The notes under the pieces: generated by a model | What the model saw: only the letters and a program-made list of their open reading frames with translations | Told to the model about the DNA's origin: nothing | Database searches by the model: none | Part shown: positions 30,249 to 39,473 of the stretch, in pieces | Layout: each line of letters begins with the position of its first letter | Position numbering within the stretch: position 1 is the first letter of the stretch | NCBI GenBank assembly: GCA_910584945.1 | Contig: CAJUDY010000034.1 | Coordinates: forward strand, 1 to 41,127 | Length of the DNA stretch: 41,127 nt | Direction: 5' to 3' | Source of the DNA: an uncultured Lachnospiraceae bacterium | GTDB taxonomy: Bacteria > Bacillota > Clostridia > Lachnospirales > Lachnospiraceae | Program-made: the position numbers and the translations under genes

Positions 30249-30758
30249 CTACTCTCCTACGATCGTCATGATACATTTTCTCTTTCTGGCGCGGCAGGTA
30301 TCAAAATCAATAAAATATACATACCCGTAGGGACCCAGCTGCGCTACACCGTCAATGATGGAAAAGGACTCGCTGGCCCCGATCAGAGAACTACGCAGAT
30401 GCGCGTCCCCGTTTAAGAGGGTTCCGTGGTCTGCCGCAACATTCGCGTCCACCTCCAGAGCGAACTTAAGATGTTCCGGACCCGGATACTTATATCCGCC
30501 GTCGTTGGTCTCCTGCTTTGGAAAAATCTTGTTCAGACCGTGCAGCAAATCCACCTGAAGGAATTCATCTCCCTTCAGATCATAGTCGTGCACCATCTCT
30601 TCAAACAAAATAGAGCAGGTGGTGTGGGGAGACTGGATATTGATGATGCCGTCCTTCACTCCGCTTTCCTTCACAAAGTCAAGAAGCTCAGGGCGGATAT
30701 TAAAAAAATGTACTTTTTTCCCCGTTGTCTCAAACTCCAGAATCTTATGTTTTACCAT
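30249..30758 (-). CDS. YjbQ family protein (UPF0047)
   Basis: This 169-aa protein has the family landmarks SPHTTCSILFEE (about residues 43-54) and NGDAHLRSSLIGASE (about 115-129), with the histidines expected to bind a metal. YjbQ members are annotated as secondary thiamine-phosphate synthase, but the true role is uncertain and they recur near sugar operons. The gene starts 11 bases after the aminopeptidase and ends two bases before the serine hydrolase start, so it is an internal cistron of the operon. Confidence 0.88.
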   Translation of the reverse strand: MVKHKILEFETTGKKVHFFNIRPELLDFVKESGVKDGIINIQSPHTTCSILFEEMVHDYDLKGDEFLQVDLLHGLNKIFPKQETNDGGYKYPGPEHLKFALEVDANVAADHGTLLNGDAHLRSSLIGASESFSIIDGVAQLGPYGYVYFIDFDTCRARKRKCIMTIVGE

Positions 30759-30769
30759 TCTTATACTCC

Positions 30770-31840
30770 TTAGATTATAAACTTCCCGTCCTTGAAGATC
30801 AATTTTCCGTCCAGATATGCCTCCGCATTTTTCCTGGTGTCCTTGACGATATCCCAGTGAATCGGCGAATCATAACTGCCGTCATAGGGCCTGCCAAGAG
30901 CCATATGCATGGTGCCGGCCATCTTCTCATCGATCAGAATATCCGTCGTACAGATGTCCACATAAGGATTGGCGCCAAAGGCAAATTCGCCCACCCGGTC
31001 CGCGTTCTCGTTGTCGCGGATGATCATATTGGCATAGTCAAGGTTCGTAGACGCATCGGTCTTTACCACATGCCCGTTCTCAAACTCCAGATAGAAATCA
31101 TGAATGACCTTCCCGCCGATGGTAGCCGGAAACTCAAAGTAAATATGCCCGTTGACCGTCTCCCACTTCGGCGTGACAAAAATCTCTCCGTCGGGAATAT
31201 TCTGGGTATTATCCATCACTGTCCAGAGATTCCCGCCAAAGTCAAAGGAAAGATCCGTCCGATACCCTTTTACCTGCAGATGATTCCCCCTGTCCAGAAT
31301 ATCCGCGATCCGCTGATTGTCCTTAAGATACGCTTCCCAGTCCAGCGTACAGGCGTCGAAGAACATATCCATCATTTTCTCGGTACTGACGTGCGCCTGC
31401 TGGGCAAAGCGCTCATTGGGCACGCGGATCAGCGCCCAGCGGGTATTCTGCCAGCGCAGCGTGGAGATTTTACCCATAGCCTTCTGGTAGGCGGCCACCT
31501 TCTCCGGCGCAATATCCCAGCACTCGTCCAGATTAAAGGCGCCCCGAAGCCCCAGATAACAGTCCGCCCACTCCATACCGTAGGCTTCCAGTTCCGGGAC
31601 CCAGCTGATCTGGCGCTCATCCCCGTAGGTAAGAATTTTATGTTTGATCGCCTCGCTCATGAACTGAATCTGCGCATAACCGCCGGCTTTGATCACCTCC
31701 GCGTACACAGCCTCCGCCAGAGGATAGGTCTCCACCTCCAACATCATAATCATCACCTTTTCGCCGGGCTTAACTTTCAGGGAATAGTTCACCAGAGATT
31801 CACCCAGCTTCTGCCAACGCTTATCCGTATCTGTCATCAT
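30770..31840 (-). CDS. M29 family aminopeptidase (AmpS/PepS-like)
   Basis: A 356-aa M29 metallopeptidase, which removes N-terminal residues with a two-metal site. Family landmarks: FDFGGNLWTVMDNTQNIPDGEIFVTP, VGEFAFGANPYV, DEKMAGTMHMALGRPYDG and DSPIHWDIVKD, carrying the usual metal-binding glutamate, histidine and aspartate positions. It may start at 31840 or at the next codon, 31837, which lies better placed after GGGGGTGG. A peptidase inside a sugar operon is unusual; the substrate could be a glycated or amide-linked compound, an inference only. Confidence 0.88.
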   Translation of the reverse strand: MMTDTDKRWQKLGESLVNYSLKVKPGEKVMIMMLEVETYPLAEAVYAEVIKAGGYAQIQFMSEAIKHKILTYGDERQISWVPELEAYGMEWADCYLGLRGAFNLDECWDIAPEKVAAYQKAMGKISTLRWQNTRWALIRVPNERFAQQAHVSTEKMMDMFFDACTLDWEAYLKDNQRIADILDRGNHLQVKGYRTDLSFDFGGNLWTVMDNTQNIPDGEIFVTPKWETVNGHIYFEFPATIGGKVIHDFYLEFENGHVVKTDASTNLDYANMIIRDNENADRVGEFAFGANPYVDICTTDILIDEKMAGTMHMALGRPYDGSYDSPIHWDIVKDTRKNAEAYLDGKLIFKDGKFII

Positions 31841-31851
31841 CCACCCCCGTC

Positions 31852-32343
31852 TTACAGTTCGATCTCGAACTGGCTGTCTTCATCCAGATCTTTATACAGG
31901 AAATCATTGGCATACGCCCGCTCCGGCAGCAGAATCAGCGCGTTCAGTTCCTTCTCGTGAACCGGCAGCGGAGTAAGATGATACACTCCCGGATAGATCG
32001 TGATGATCGTACCTTTGGGAATCATAAACGCTTTTGTCTGCTCCACGTCAAAATCTCCCGACGCCAGGCTCACATGCATGACCACATCGTCGTTCAGCGG
32101 AATCATGCCTTCGCAGGTGTGGGTGTGCCATTCCACGCCGGTGACCTGATATCCATGGGCCCGGACGGTCAGAGGCGACAGCCCCAGGGGCAGACCGGAT
32201 TCCGAGTAGAATTTCGCCTGATCTCTGTAGAATTTATGAAACTCTCCGCTTAGATGATATCCTTCCGGATTCAACCCTTTGGAAAAGGTTCCATAAGGAG
32301 CAAATGTTTCCGGTGTCAAAGGTTCTGCTTTTATTTTTCTCAT
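31852..32343 (-). CDS. cupin of the ureidoglycolate lyase (AllA)-like family
   Basis: A 163-aa cupin whose start, KIKAEPLTPETFAPYGTF, and core, VEWHTHTCEGMIPLNDDVVMHVSLASGDFD...KAFMIPKGTIITIYPGVYHLTPLP, match the AllA fold (metal-binding HxH and late H). AllA splits ureidoglycolate, but no other allantoin gene is present. In this operon an isomerase- or lyase-type role on a sugar derivative is more likely than purine breakdown. It starts 29 bases after the epimerase gene. Confidence 0.7.
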   Translation of the reverse strand: MRKIKAEPLTPETFAPYGTFSKGLNPEGYHLSGEFHKFYRDQAKFYSESGLPLGLSPLTVRAHGYQVTGVEWHTHTCEGMIPLNDDVVMHVSLASGDFDVEQTKAFMIPKGTIITIYPGVYHLTPLPVHEKELNALILLPERAYANDFLYKDLDEDSQFEIEL

Positions 32344-32372
32344 AACTTTTCTCCTGATGATTCTTCCTGTTT

Positions 32373-33203
32373 TTAAAAAAAGGAACGTAAAAATTCAGAT
32401 ACATAGTTTGCGTATGCCACATAGTCCCGGCTGACATCGCAGAAAATCTCCGCGGTAAAGATATGGACCTGCAGCTTCTTTGCCGTCTCAATACATTTTG
32501 CAAAATCCACATGGCCGCTGCCGTAGTCTTTCAGACGATACTCTCCCGGCAGGCTGTCTTTTAAATGAAGGGAGGTGAGATAGCCCTCCCCCGCCAGCAT
32601 TCCTTCCACGACTTTTTCCGCGTCCCCGTCCCAGGAGTTGGTCTCATTGCCGATATCTCCATAGACCCGGAGAAAAGGCGAAGGTACTTTCCTGCAAATC
32701 TCCGCCGCATCCGCTATGGTTTTGCAAAAAGGCCGTTCCGCATTCTCGATACCGACGACCATCCCGTAACGGGCACAGATATCCACGGCCCTGGGCAGAT
32801 TCTCATAAAAACGCGCCGCCGTCTCCGGGGTGGAGGGTTCCTCATATACGTCGTATCCATTGATCAGCAGAATCCGGCTGCCCAGATCGGAGGCCAGGCG
32901 GCAGCCTTCCTCCAGCACCCGGAAGGCCTCCTGATTCCTCTTCTCATCCAGCACGCCGAGGGGATTCCTCCTTAAAAGACTTAAGGAAAAGGTGGTGAAC
33001 GGAACGCCCATACGGAAGGAAAGAGCCCTCCAGTAGGCCCGCTCTTCTTTCGTCCAGTCAAGGCGCTTTGCTCTCTCGTCATTTAAGTCCACGCAGAATT
33101 CCACATGGTCAAAACCGCACTCCTTTGCCGTCTCCATTTTTTTCTCGAGAGGCATCTCATCCGGCATGGCCTTTTCATACATTCCAAGAGAATATTGATA
33201 CAT
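32373..33203 (-). CDS. L-ribulose-5-phosphate 3-epimerase-like (UlaE family)
   Basis: A 276-aa TIM-barrel sugar epimerase/isomerase. The start, SLGMYEKAMPDEMPLEKKMETAKECGFDHVEFCVDLNDERAKRLDWTKEER, is close to UlaE/SgbU, which interconvert L-xylulose- and L-ribulose-5-phosphate. Metal ligands are likely E149-region (GIENAERP), D in VYGDIGNE, H in SLHLKD and E in IFTAEIFCDV. The gene is in the operon with an FGGY kinase, which would supply the phosphorylated ketose. Confidence 0.87.
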   Translation of the reverse strand: MYQYSLGMYEKAMPDEMPLEKKMETAKECGFDHVEFCVDLNDERAKRLDWTKEERAYWRALSFRMGVPFTTFSLSLLRRNPLGVLDEKRNQEAFRVLEEGCRLASDLGSRILLINGYDVYEEPSTPETAARFYENLPRAVDICARYGMVVGIENAERPFCKTIADAAEICRKVPSPFLRVYGDIGNETNSWDGDAEKVVEGMLAGEGYLTSLHLKDSLPGEYRLKDYGSGHVDFAKCIETAKKLQVHIFTAEIFCDVSRDYVAYANYVSEFLRSFF

Positions 33204-33217
33204 TTTGTTCTCCTAAT

Positions 33218-33273
33218 GTTACGATTCACAGCCACATGAAAATCAGCAGACAGATTCGACAAGCTTGCTTGTC
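33218..33273. repeat. palindromic element between the kinase and epimerase genes
   Basis: GTTACGATTCACAGCC (33218-33233) matches the head of the 23264-23408 element at 13 of 16 positions. CACAGCCA (33226-33233) pairs with TGGCTGTG (33283-33290) inside the kinase end, and GACAAGC/GCTTGTC (33258-33273) forms a short hairpin overlapping the kinase stop. It may stabilise or attenuate the operon message. Confidence 0.5.
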
Positions 33274-34805
33274 TATTTGCCAATGGCTGTGGTCTCTCTC
33301 ATCCAGTCGCCGAACTGACCGTAGGCTTTCCGGTACTGTGCAAAATACTGCTTATAGACCTCATGATTTTCCGGAATCGGCTCGATCCGCTTGCTGTAGC
33401 GGACCATATGCTCCACCGCCTCCTCGAAGGTCTTATAGACGCCGGCTCCCACTGCCGCTAGGATTGCAGAACCAAGGGCGCAGGACTGGGAATCCTCCGG
33501 CACGTTGACCACCACGTTCGACACATCCGCGTGAATCTGCATAAACAGATCGCTGTTGGTCGTCCCGCCGCCCATATAGATCTCCGCCACCTCATAGCCC
33601 GCGTCCCGGAAGGACTGGAAGACATTCTCGGTACCGTAGGCGACGCCTTCCATCACGGCGCGGAACAGATGCGCCTGAGTGTGGTTCAGAGAAAGACCAT
33701 AGATATTGCCGCGGATGCCGCCGTCCGTATAAGGAGTGCGGTTGCCCTGCCACCAGTCAAGCACCAGAAGGCCGTCCGAGCCCGGAGCGATCTTCGCCGC
33801 TTCCCGGTTCAGTTCTCCGTAGATCCCGCCTTCCTTGTCCTTCAGGTCCTGGCAGAAATTGTTCTTATACCAGCTTACGATAGAGCCGGAGGAGGTCTGT
33901 CCGCCCTCGATCATGCCGTACTCTTTCCGCAGGCATCCCGGGTACGGTCCGAACATTCCGTTTTTCGTATACTTATACACATCCGTCTGACCGAGGATCA
34001 GATGGCTGGAGCCGGTGATCAGGGCGATCTTCCCCGGCGAGATCACGCCCAGACCGAAGCAGCCGATCACCGCGTCCGGCCCGCCCTGGGCCACGATGGT
34101 ATCCGCAGAAAGCCCCAGGAACTCTGCCGCCTCCGGAGAAAGAGTACCCAGATTGTCGCCCAGATCGTGAAGCTCCGTGGGGAACTTGTCCAGCACGTCC
34201 TCCAGCCCGATGGCTGAATACAGGGACCGCGGAAAACCGCCGTTAAATTTGTCATAATACCAGCGGATGGACACATTGGACATATTGATGGTCCATCTTC
34301 CGGTCAGTTTATAGGTCACCCAGTCCGCGCACTCGCAGACCACGTCCGCTTTGTGATAATTTTCCGGCTCGTTTTTTTTCAGCCACAAAGCCTTACAGGG
34401 CATCCACTCGGCCGAAACATTGCCAAAGCCATTGAATTTTAAGGCCGGATCATTGGTATCCCGAATCTGCTCCGCTTCTTTATAAGAACGGACATCCATC
34501 CAAAGAAGGCAGTCCCGAAGTGGGGTTCCATCCTTTTTACACAGCAATACCGAGCAGGAAGTCACATCATAGCCCAGGGCGATGATATCCTTCTTGTCTA
34601 CGCCCGATTTTGCAAGCGCTTTCTTCATGCTGTGCTGCAGACAGTTCCACCAGTCTTCCGGTTTCTGCTCTGCCCAGCCCGGACGCTCGTAGTAGGTTTT
34701 ATACTCGGTCACTGCAAAACCAACCTCGTGCCCATCCAACTGATAGATACCTACACGAACGCTGCCGGTGCCCATGTCAATACCAACAAGATATTTTTCC
34801 GCCAT
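33273..34805 (-). CDS. FGGY family carbohydrate kinase (ketose kinase-like)
   Basis: This 510-aa sugar kinase has the N-terminal phosphate loop GIDMGTGSVRVG, the motif FGNVSAEWMPCKALWLKK and CECADWVTYKLTG, and the C-terminal IYMGGGTTNSDLFMQIHADV...QSCALGSAILAAVGAG. The closest relatives I recall are ribulokinase- and xylulokinase-like kinases acting on ketopentoses or ketotetroses. With the UlaE-like epimerase next to it, phosphorylation of a ketopentose is the best guess. Starts after AGGAGGG at 34805; 20 bases follow the BtpA stop. Confidence 0.9.
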   Translation of the reverse strand: MAEKYLVGIDMGTGSVRVGIYQLDGHEVGFAVTEYKTYYERPGWAEQKPEDWWNCLQHSMKKALAKSGVDKKDIIALGYDVTSCSVLLCKKDGTPLRDCLLWMDVRSYKEAEQIRDTNDPALKFNGFGNVSAEWMPCKALWLKKNEPENYHKADVVCECADWVTYKLTGRWTINMSNVSIRWYYDKFNGGFPRSLYSAIGLEDVLDKFPTELHDLGDNLGTLSPEAAEFLGLSADTIVAQGGPDAVIGCFGLGVISPGKIALITGSSHLILGQTDVYKYTKNGMFGPYPGCLRKEYGMIEGGQTSSGSIVSWYKNNFCQDLKDKEGGIYGELNREAAKIAPGSDGLLVLDWWQGNRTPYTDGGIRGNIYGLSLNHTQAHLFRAVMEGVAYGTENVFQSFRDAGYEVAEIYMGGGTTNSDLFMQIHADVSNVVVNVPEDSQSCALGSAILAAVGAGVYKTFEEAVEHMVRYSKRIEPIPENHEVYKQYFAQYRKAYGQFGDWMRETTAIGK

Positions 34806-34825
34806 AAAAACAGCCCTCCTCTGTC

Positions 34826-35635
34826 TTATACCCCTTTACGGAAATCTTTGACTTCCGCCATGAATTCTTTCACGCGGTTGACATCCACTGCGTTTTCAAA
34901 GATTCCGTCATACTTGAATGTGGTTGCACACACCGCGCCGTCCGCATAGGTAAGCTGACGTTTGATGTTGTCTTTGTTGCATCCAGTGTTGCAGAATACC
35001 GGGGTGCGCTTCAGAGCGTCCTTTACTCTACGCAGGATCTGCGTGTCGGTCTCAGAACCCGCCGTCAAACCGGAAACGCAGATAGCGTCCGGATTGTTGT
35101 TGAACTCCGTGGTCTTTGCGATGTCTTCAATCTCGCGGTTTCCCAGATAGGAGGCTGCCTCCGGCACGATGTTGTAGAGCATCTTGATGTCTTTTCCGGA
35201 TACGGCCATTTTATGGCGTACGGTTGCGCCTACGTTGGTGTTCCACAGACCAAAATCCGAAGCATACACGCCGGTAATGATCTCGCGGATGAATTTTCCG
35301 CCTACCGCCACCGCAAGATCAATGGAAGCCACCGGGTCCCACAGACAGTTCACGCCGTAGGGAATCTTGATCTCACTTTTCAATTCACCGATGACGCTTG
35401 CCATGGAGGCAACGGTTACGGTCTCCACCTTGGTCAGATAGGGGAGACTGAATTCGTTGGAGAACATCACGCCGTCCACGCCGCCTTCCTGCAGAGCCAG
35501 GAGATCCTTCCTGGCGCACTCCAGCACTTTCTCCATCCCGCCGTCCGCATCATATCCGGGATCCCCCGGCATCGGCTGCATATGGCACATAGCGATGATT
35601 GGTTTCTCTACTCCGAATAAATCTTTTGTCCACAT
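34826..35635 (-). CDS. BtpA/SgcQ family TIM-barrel protein
   Basis: A 269-aa protein of the BtpA family: IIAMCHMQPMPGDPGYD (residues about 13-30), DGVMFSNEFSLPYL, YGVNCLWDP, the repeated barrel strands, and the phosphate-binding-like VSGLTAGSETD...FCNTGCNKDNI. BtpA itself is needed for photosystem I in cyanobacteria, while SgcQ lies in a sugar operon of E. coli; the reaction is unknown. It lies between the FGGY kinase and DhaL. AGGAGG precedes the ATG at 35635. Confidence 0.86.
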   Translation of the reverse strand: MWTKDLFGVEKPIIAMCHMQPMPGDPGYDADGGMEKVLECARKDLLALQEGGVDGVMFSNEFSLPYLTKVETVTVASMASVIGELKSEIKIPYGVNCLWDPVASIDLAVAVGGKFIREIITGVYASDFGLWNTNVGATVRHKMAVSGKDIKMLYNIVPEAASYLGNREIEDIAKTTEFNNNPDAICVSGLTAGSETDTQILRRVKDALKRTPVFCNTGCNKDNIKRQLTYADGAVCATTFKYDGIFENAVDVNRVKEFMAEVKDFRKGV

Positions 35636-35743
35636 AATACAAATATCCTCCTAATTTAAGTTCCGCATCCGCCGCTTCCGTGTCATAAAATCCTTCTGGG
35701 ACTCCGGTCGGGCAGATGCTGTTTTGAATTTGTTTATAAGTTG

Positions 35744-36373
35744 TTAAAATGTCTCTGTCCACGCTTTATACAGCAGGCTCCCTACGATGGCTCCCTGATC
35801 CGGGACGCCCGCCAGCTTTTCCCGGTGAACATAGGCCTTTCCATGGACGGGCGCCATATGTTTTGTCGCCTCCACACCCGACTTCGCCGCCTCGTAAGCG
35901 GCCCGGGTAAGCTCTTTCGGGTCGTCCTTCCCCGTGGCCACGGCCTGCTTGACCGCATCCGCCGCCGGTTTTAAGGAATCCAGGACCGTGCGGTCTCCGG
36001 GCGACGCCTTTCCGCGCTTCTGCACCCCGTTGTAGTAGGACTCGCAAAACGCTGCAAAATCCGCCGGCTCCAGGCTCTTCTTTCCTTTCAGCGCCTTTCC
36101 TGCTTCCAGAAATCCGCTTCCCATCAAGGTTCCCATGGTGGACGGCACTTTGGCCGCCAGAGCGGAACCGATCTTGAAAATCATCTTCCCAAGATCCTCC
36201 TCGCCAAAAGCGTCGGCCGCCTCCGCTCCCGCCTCGAAGCCCTTGCTCATGGTCATGCCAAGATCTCCGTCTCCGGACGCTGCATCCAGCTCAATGAGGT
36301 AATCCTTATTCGCATTCATCTCTTCTGATGCTTTATGTATAAATCGTATGATATCTTCCCTTGTGATTTCCAT
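35744..36373 (-). CDS. dhaL: dihydroxyacetone kinase-like subunit DhaL
   Basis: The 209-aa nucleotide-binding subunit. Magnesium-binding aspartates are in place at D30, D35 and D37 (LDAASGDGDLGMTM; the common form is GDGDHG, here leucine replaces histidine). The phosphate loop STMGTLMGSGFLEAG follows, and the end matches the family (VHGKAYVHREKLAGVPDQGAIVGSLL). In PTS-linked systems DhaL carries bound ADP rephosphorylated by DhaM; no DhaM is visible here, so it may use ATP directly. It follows dhaK by 27 bases. Confidence 0.9.
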   Translation of the reverse strand: MEITREDIIRFIHKASEEMNANKDYLIELDAASGDGDLGMTMSKGFEAGAEAADAFGEEDLGKMIFKIGSALAAKVPSTMGTLMGSGFLEAGKALKGKKSLEPADFAAFCESYYNGVQKRGKASPGDRTVLDSLKPAADAVKQAVATGKDDPKELTRAAYEAAKSGVEATKHMAPVHGKAYVHREKLAGVPDQGAIVGSLLYKAWTETF

Positions 36374-36400
36374 AGTCTTACACCTTACCTGTTCCCTTAC

Positions 36401-37405
36401 TTAAATCGCGCTCTGATGGATAAACGGAGTGTCCGCCTCGGTAGAGAGATATTTTTTCAGTTCCTCGTCCAACTTCATCACGGAGATGGAGGCGCCGATC
36501 ATATCCATGGAGCTGGCGAATTCGCCCGCTTTGGCAAAGTAAACGCTGACTTTTTTCTCGTCGAGAATCTCCGCCGCTCTCTTATACATGATAAACAGCT
36601 CTTCCTGAGGCGTTCCTCCAAGACCGTTCATCAAGACTGCCACTTCGTCTCCTTCCTGAACCTCCAGATCCGCCAGGACCCGTTCCATAATATAATCAAC
36701 GGTCTCGTCCGCCGTCTTCAGCGGGCATACTTCCACGCCTGGCTCGCCGTGGATGCCCATGCCCAGTTCCATCTCGCCGTCTTTTACCTCAAAATTGGCC
36801 TTTCCGTTCTCCGGAATGATACAGGGAGACAGAGCAACGCCGAAGGTGCGCACGTGCGCGTTGGCTTTCTCGGCGATCCTTGCAACCTCCTCCAGCGGAA
36901 GCATCGCGTCCGCCGCCGCTCCGGCGCACTTGATCACGAAGTAGATGCCCGCAACCCCGCGTCTCTTGTCCTCTTCCCCTTTGGGTGCGGACGCCACGTC
37001 GTCGCAGCCCTTCACATGAATGCACTTGATGTCGTCAAAGTCCACCAGTTCCTCTGCCATTTCAAAGTTCATGATATCTCCGGTATAATTTCCATACACA
37101 TACAGAACACCTGCACCGGAATCAATCTCGCGGGTGACGTTGGCAATCTGCTCCGCGCTCGGAGACTGGAACACGCCGCCGATGGCGCAGCCGTCCAGCA
37201 TGCCGTCTCCCACAAAACCCAGGAACAGAGGCAGATGTCCGCTGCCGCCGCCGGTCATTAATCCGACTTTTCCTTCCTTTTTACGCTTTGTCACATAGCA
37301 GCGCATATCGCCTTCCACATAAGTTACGCGGTCCTTGTACGCCGCATAGATGCCTTTGAGCATATCGTCCACATAATCTTCCGGTTTGTTCAGTAATCTT
37401 TGCAT
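36401..37405 (-). CDS. dhaK: dihydroxyacetone kinase-like subunit DhaK
   Basis: The 334-aa substrate-binding subunit. It contains LMTGGGSGHLPLFLGFVGDGMLDG (residues 49-72) and the substrate-linking histidine H219 in GMGIHGEPGVEV, equivalent to H218 of E. coli DhaK. The C-terminal half has the usual AVLMNGLGGTPQEELFIMYKRA. The substrate need not be dihydroxyacetone: related DhaK proteins phosphorylate erythruloses. The gene starts four bases after the second permease, with GGAG upstream, and is followed by DhaL. Lack of a PTS partner favours an ATP-dependent kinase for a tetrulose or triulose. Confidence 0.9.
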   Translation of the reverse strand: MQRLLNKPEDYVDDMLKGIYAAYKDRVTYVEGDMRCYVTKRKKEGKVGLMTGGGSGHLPLFLGFVGDGMLDGCAIGGVFQSPSAEQIANVTREIDSGAGVLYVYGNYTGDIMNFEMAEELVDFDDIKCIHVKGCDDVASAPKGEEDKRRGVAGIYFVIKCAGAAADAMLPLEEVARIAEKANAHVRTFGVALSPCIIPENGKANFEVKDGEMELGMGIHGEPGVEVCPLKTADETVDYIMERVLADLEVQEGDEVAVLMNGLGGTPQEELFIMYKRAAEILDEKKVSVYFAKAGEFASSMDMIGASISVMKLDEELKKYLSTEADTPFIHQSAI

Positions 37406-37409
37406 GTTT

Positions 37410-38462
37410 TTAACTCTCCTTTTCTATTGCTTTTTCTGCATTGCGTCTCTTTTTATTCTCGCTGTACCGGTCGCCGAGGTAATTCAGGATCATGGCGCCC
37501 ACCAGCAGAGCCCCCCAGATAAAGGTTTTAAAATAACTGTCTACCCGCAGCATATTGAATCCACTGGACAGAAATTGCAGGGTCAGAATCGCCATCACCA
37601 CTCCGCTGATCTTGCCGAACCCTCCGTTTGGATTGATCCCTCCGAGGATAGCCACGATCAAACATTGAAGGACATAGGAGGAACCGTAGCTTGCTTTCGC
37701 GGAATTCGCTCTGGAAGCAATGATGATGCCCGCCACGGAAGAAAGAATACCGCTGAACACATGGGTCATGACGATGACTTTCTGGTTCTTGATACCGGAG
37801 AATCTTGCCGCTTTGGGACTGGTTCCGGACAGATACAGTTCCATACCGTATTTCTTCTTTTGAAGCAGGATGGTGAAGATCACCACTACGATAATAAATA
37901 CCACCAGCGGTCCGGGAATTCCCAGGAACTTTCCCGCACCGATAAAGGTGAACGCATCCGGAGTTCCGAAGACCGCCGCGCCTTCCGTCACACCGATGCC
38001 AAGGCCCATGAAGATCTCCTGGGCGCCCAGGGTCGCCAACATGGCCGGAATACCGATATAGGCAATCAGGATTCCGTTAAGCGCGCCGCAGATCAGACCG
38101 CAGACCAGAGCGACGATCAGACCAATCAGAATCGCCGGCCAAGTACCAATCACAGGCTCCAGCTGAATGATTGTCATACAGCAGAACACTCCGCTTAAAT
38201 TTGCGATACCCACGACGGACAGATTGATTCCACCCAGCAGCATGGTAATGGAGACGGCAATGGCAAGGATGCCGATCTCCGGGAACTGGGTCGCCATGGA
38301 AGCGATATTGGCTCCGGTTAAGAACTTTCCTTTCGTGATCATCATCATCAGCGCAAATGCCGCAACCATGATAAAAAACAATCGTAAAAGGCTGGCGTCT
38401 TCGGTAAATCTACTCAGAAAATTTACTTTTTTCTTCTGTTCTGTATTACTCGCCATTCTCAT
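37410..38462 (-). CDS. sugar ABC transporter permease (RbsC family), second copy
   Basis: A 350-aa membrane protein with a basic N-terminus, about eight to ten hydrophobic segments and RbsC-type patterns (GVFCCMTIIQLEPVIGTWPAI, GTPDAFTFIG, SVAGIIIASRANSAKASYGSSY...GGINPNGGFGKI). It imports a carbohydrate with the neighbouring ATPase. I start at the ATG 38462, five bases after GGAGG. It differs clearly from the other permease (38463-39473), so the transporter probably uses a heterodimer. dhaK follows four bases later. Confidence 0.92.
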   Translation of the reverse strand: MRMASNTEQKKKVNFLSRFTEDASLLRLFFIMVAAFALMMMITKGKFLTGANIASMATQFPEIGILAIAVSITMLLGGINLSVVGIANLSGVFCCMTIIQLEPVIGTWPAILIGLIVALVCGLICGALNGILIAYIGIPAMLATLGAQEIFMGLGIGVTEGAAVFGTPDAFTFIGAGKFLGIPGPLVVFIIVVVIFTILLQKKKYGMELYLSGTSPKAARFSGIKNQKVIVMTHVFSGILSSVAGIIIASRANSAKASYGSSYVLQCLIVAILGGINPNGGFGKISGVVMAILTLQFLSSGFNMLRVDSYFKTFIWGALLVGAMILNYLGDRYSENKKRRNAEKAIEKES

Positions 38463-39473
38463 CTACACCTCCATCTCATCATCCAGAATCTTCGGGATCT
38501 TCCGGCTGTTCTTCAATTCTTTATATGCAGACAGGGAGACGCCCGCCAGGATGATCAGGCCGACCACCAGCTCCTGCCATATGGATGTGATGCCTACCAG
38601 AATCAACGAGTTTTGTGCCACCGTAATCAACATGAGTCCCAAAAGCGTTCCGATCACGGTTCCTTTTCCGCCGGAGATGCTGGTACCTCCAAGCACCACT
38701 ACTGCGATGCACATCATCTCGCTGCCCATCAGGTCCGTAGGGATACACATGCGGGCCTGCATGGCATGACACACGCCGCCGAGTCCCGCCGCCATACCGA
38801 TAAAGGTATAGACGAAAATCGTAATCCCTTTTACGTTAAATCCTGCCCGTTCCGCCGATACACGATCCCCGCCGATGGCGTAGATCCCGCGTCCAAGCAT
38901 GGTATATTTCAGAATCACATGCACAATGATCATAATGGCAACCAGGAAGAGAAACGTATAGGTGCAGGTTGCGGTGGTGCTGCCGCTGGTTACACGAATC
39001 ATCTGCGCCTTTCCAAAGTTTTCCATGGATGGGCAGAGCCGGTTCACCGGTTTGGAGCCTGCCAGCGTAATCAGAAGCCCATGGAAAAGAGAGGAAGTAC
39101 CCAGGGTAACAATAAAAGCCGGGAGGTTGAATTGTGTAATAATGATTCCATTGAGCAGTCCCAGCGCCGTACCGATGGCCACTGCCATCAGGATCGGCAC
39201 GATCACCGGTCCTTCAAAAGCCAGGGATTCCATCAGCTTACTGGTCAGATACATAGCGCAGACTGCAATGGCCGGAAAAGATACGTCAATGCCTCCCGCA
39301 ATGATTCCAAGCATCAGTGCGAAGGACATGATACCCATAATAATCCCGTTTCTCATCAGGCTCACAAAATTTGCCAGCGTGAAGAACACCGGATTGATCA
39401 GGCCGATGATCAGACACATGACGATCAGAGTAATTCCTACATAGAATTCATTTTTTTTCAGTAAATTTTTCAT
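38463..39473 (-). CDS. sugar ABC transporter permease (RbsC family), first copy
   Basis: A 336-aa membrane protein of the RbsC/AraH family with about eight to ten hydrophobic segments: LMRNGIIMGIMSFALMLGIIAGGIDVSFPA, AIGTALGLLNGIIITQFNLPAFIVTLGT, and GRGIYAIGGDRVSAERAGFNVKGI. It overlaps the stop of the ATPase gene by four bases (ATGA). The matching second permease follows immediately, so the importer seems to use two unlike permeases. Confidence 0.92.
   Translation of the reverse strand: MKNLLKKNEFYVGITLIVMCLIIGLINPVFFTLANFVSLMRNGIIMGIMSFALMLGIIAGGIDVSFPAIAVCAMYLTSKLMESLAFEGPVIVPILMAVAIGTALGLLNGIIITQFNLPAFIVTLGTSSLFHGLLITLAGSKPVNRLCPSMENFGKAQMIRVTSGSTTATCTYTFLFLVAIMIIVHVILKYTMLGRGIYAIGGDRVSAERAGFNVKGITIFVYTFIGMAAGLGGVCHAMQARMCIPTDLMGSEMMCIAVVVLGGTSISGGKGTVIGTLLGLMLITVAQNSLILVGITSIWQELVVGLIILAGVSLSAYKELKNSRKIPKILDDEMEV

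Noticed and set aside
30725..31960. 411-codon plus-strand frame opposite the aminopeptidase
   Set aside because: It is a long antisense shadow typical of GC-rich coding DNA; the minus-strand gene has clear family motifs.
35550..35762. 70-codon frame upstream of the BtpA gene
   Set aside because: It overlaps BtpA in another frame, and the ribosome site belongs to BtpA.
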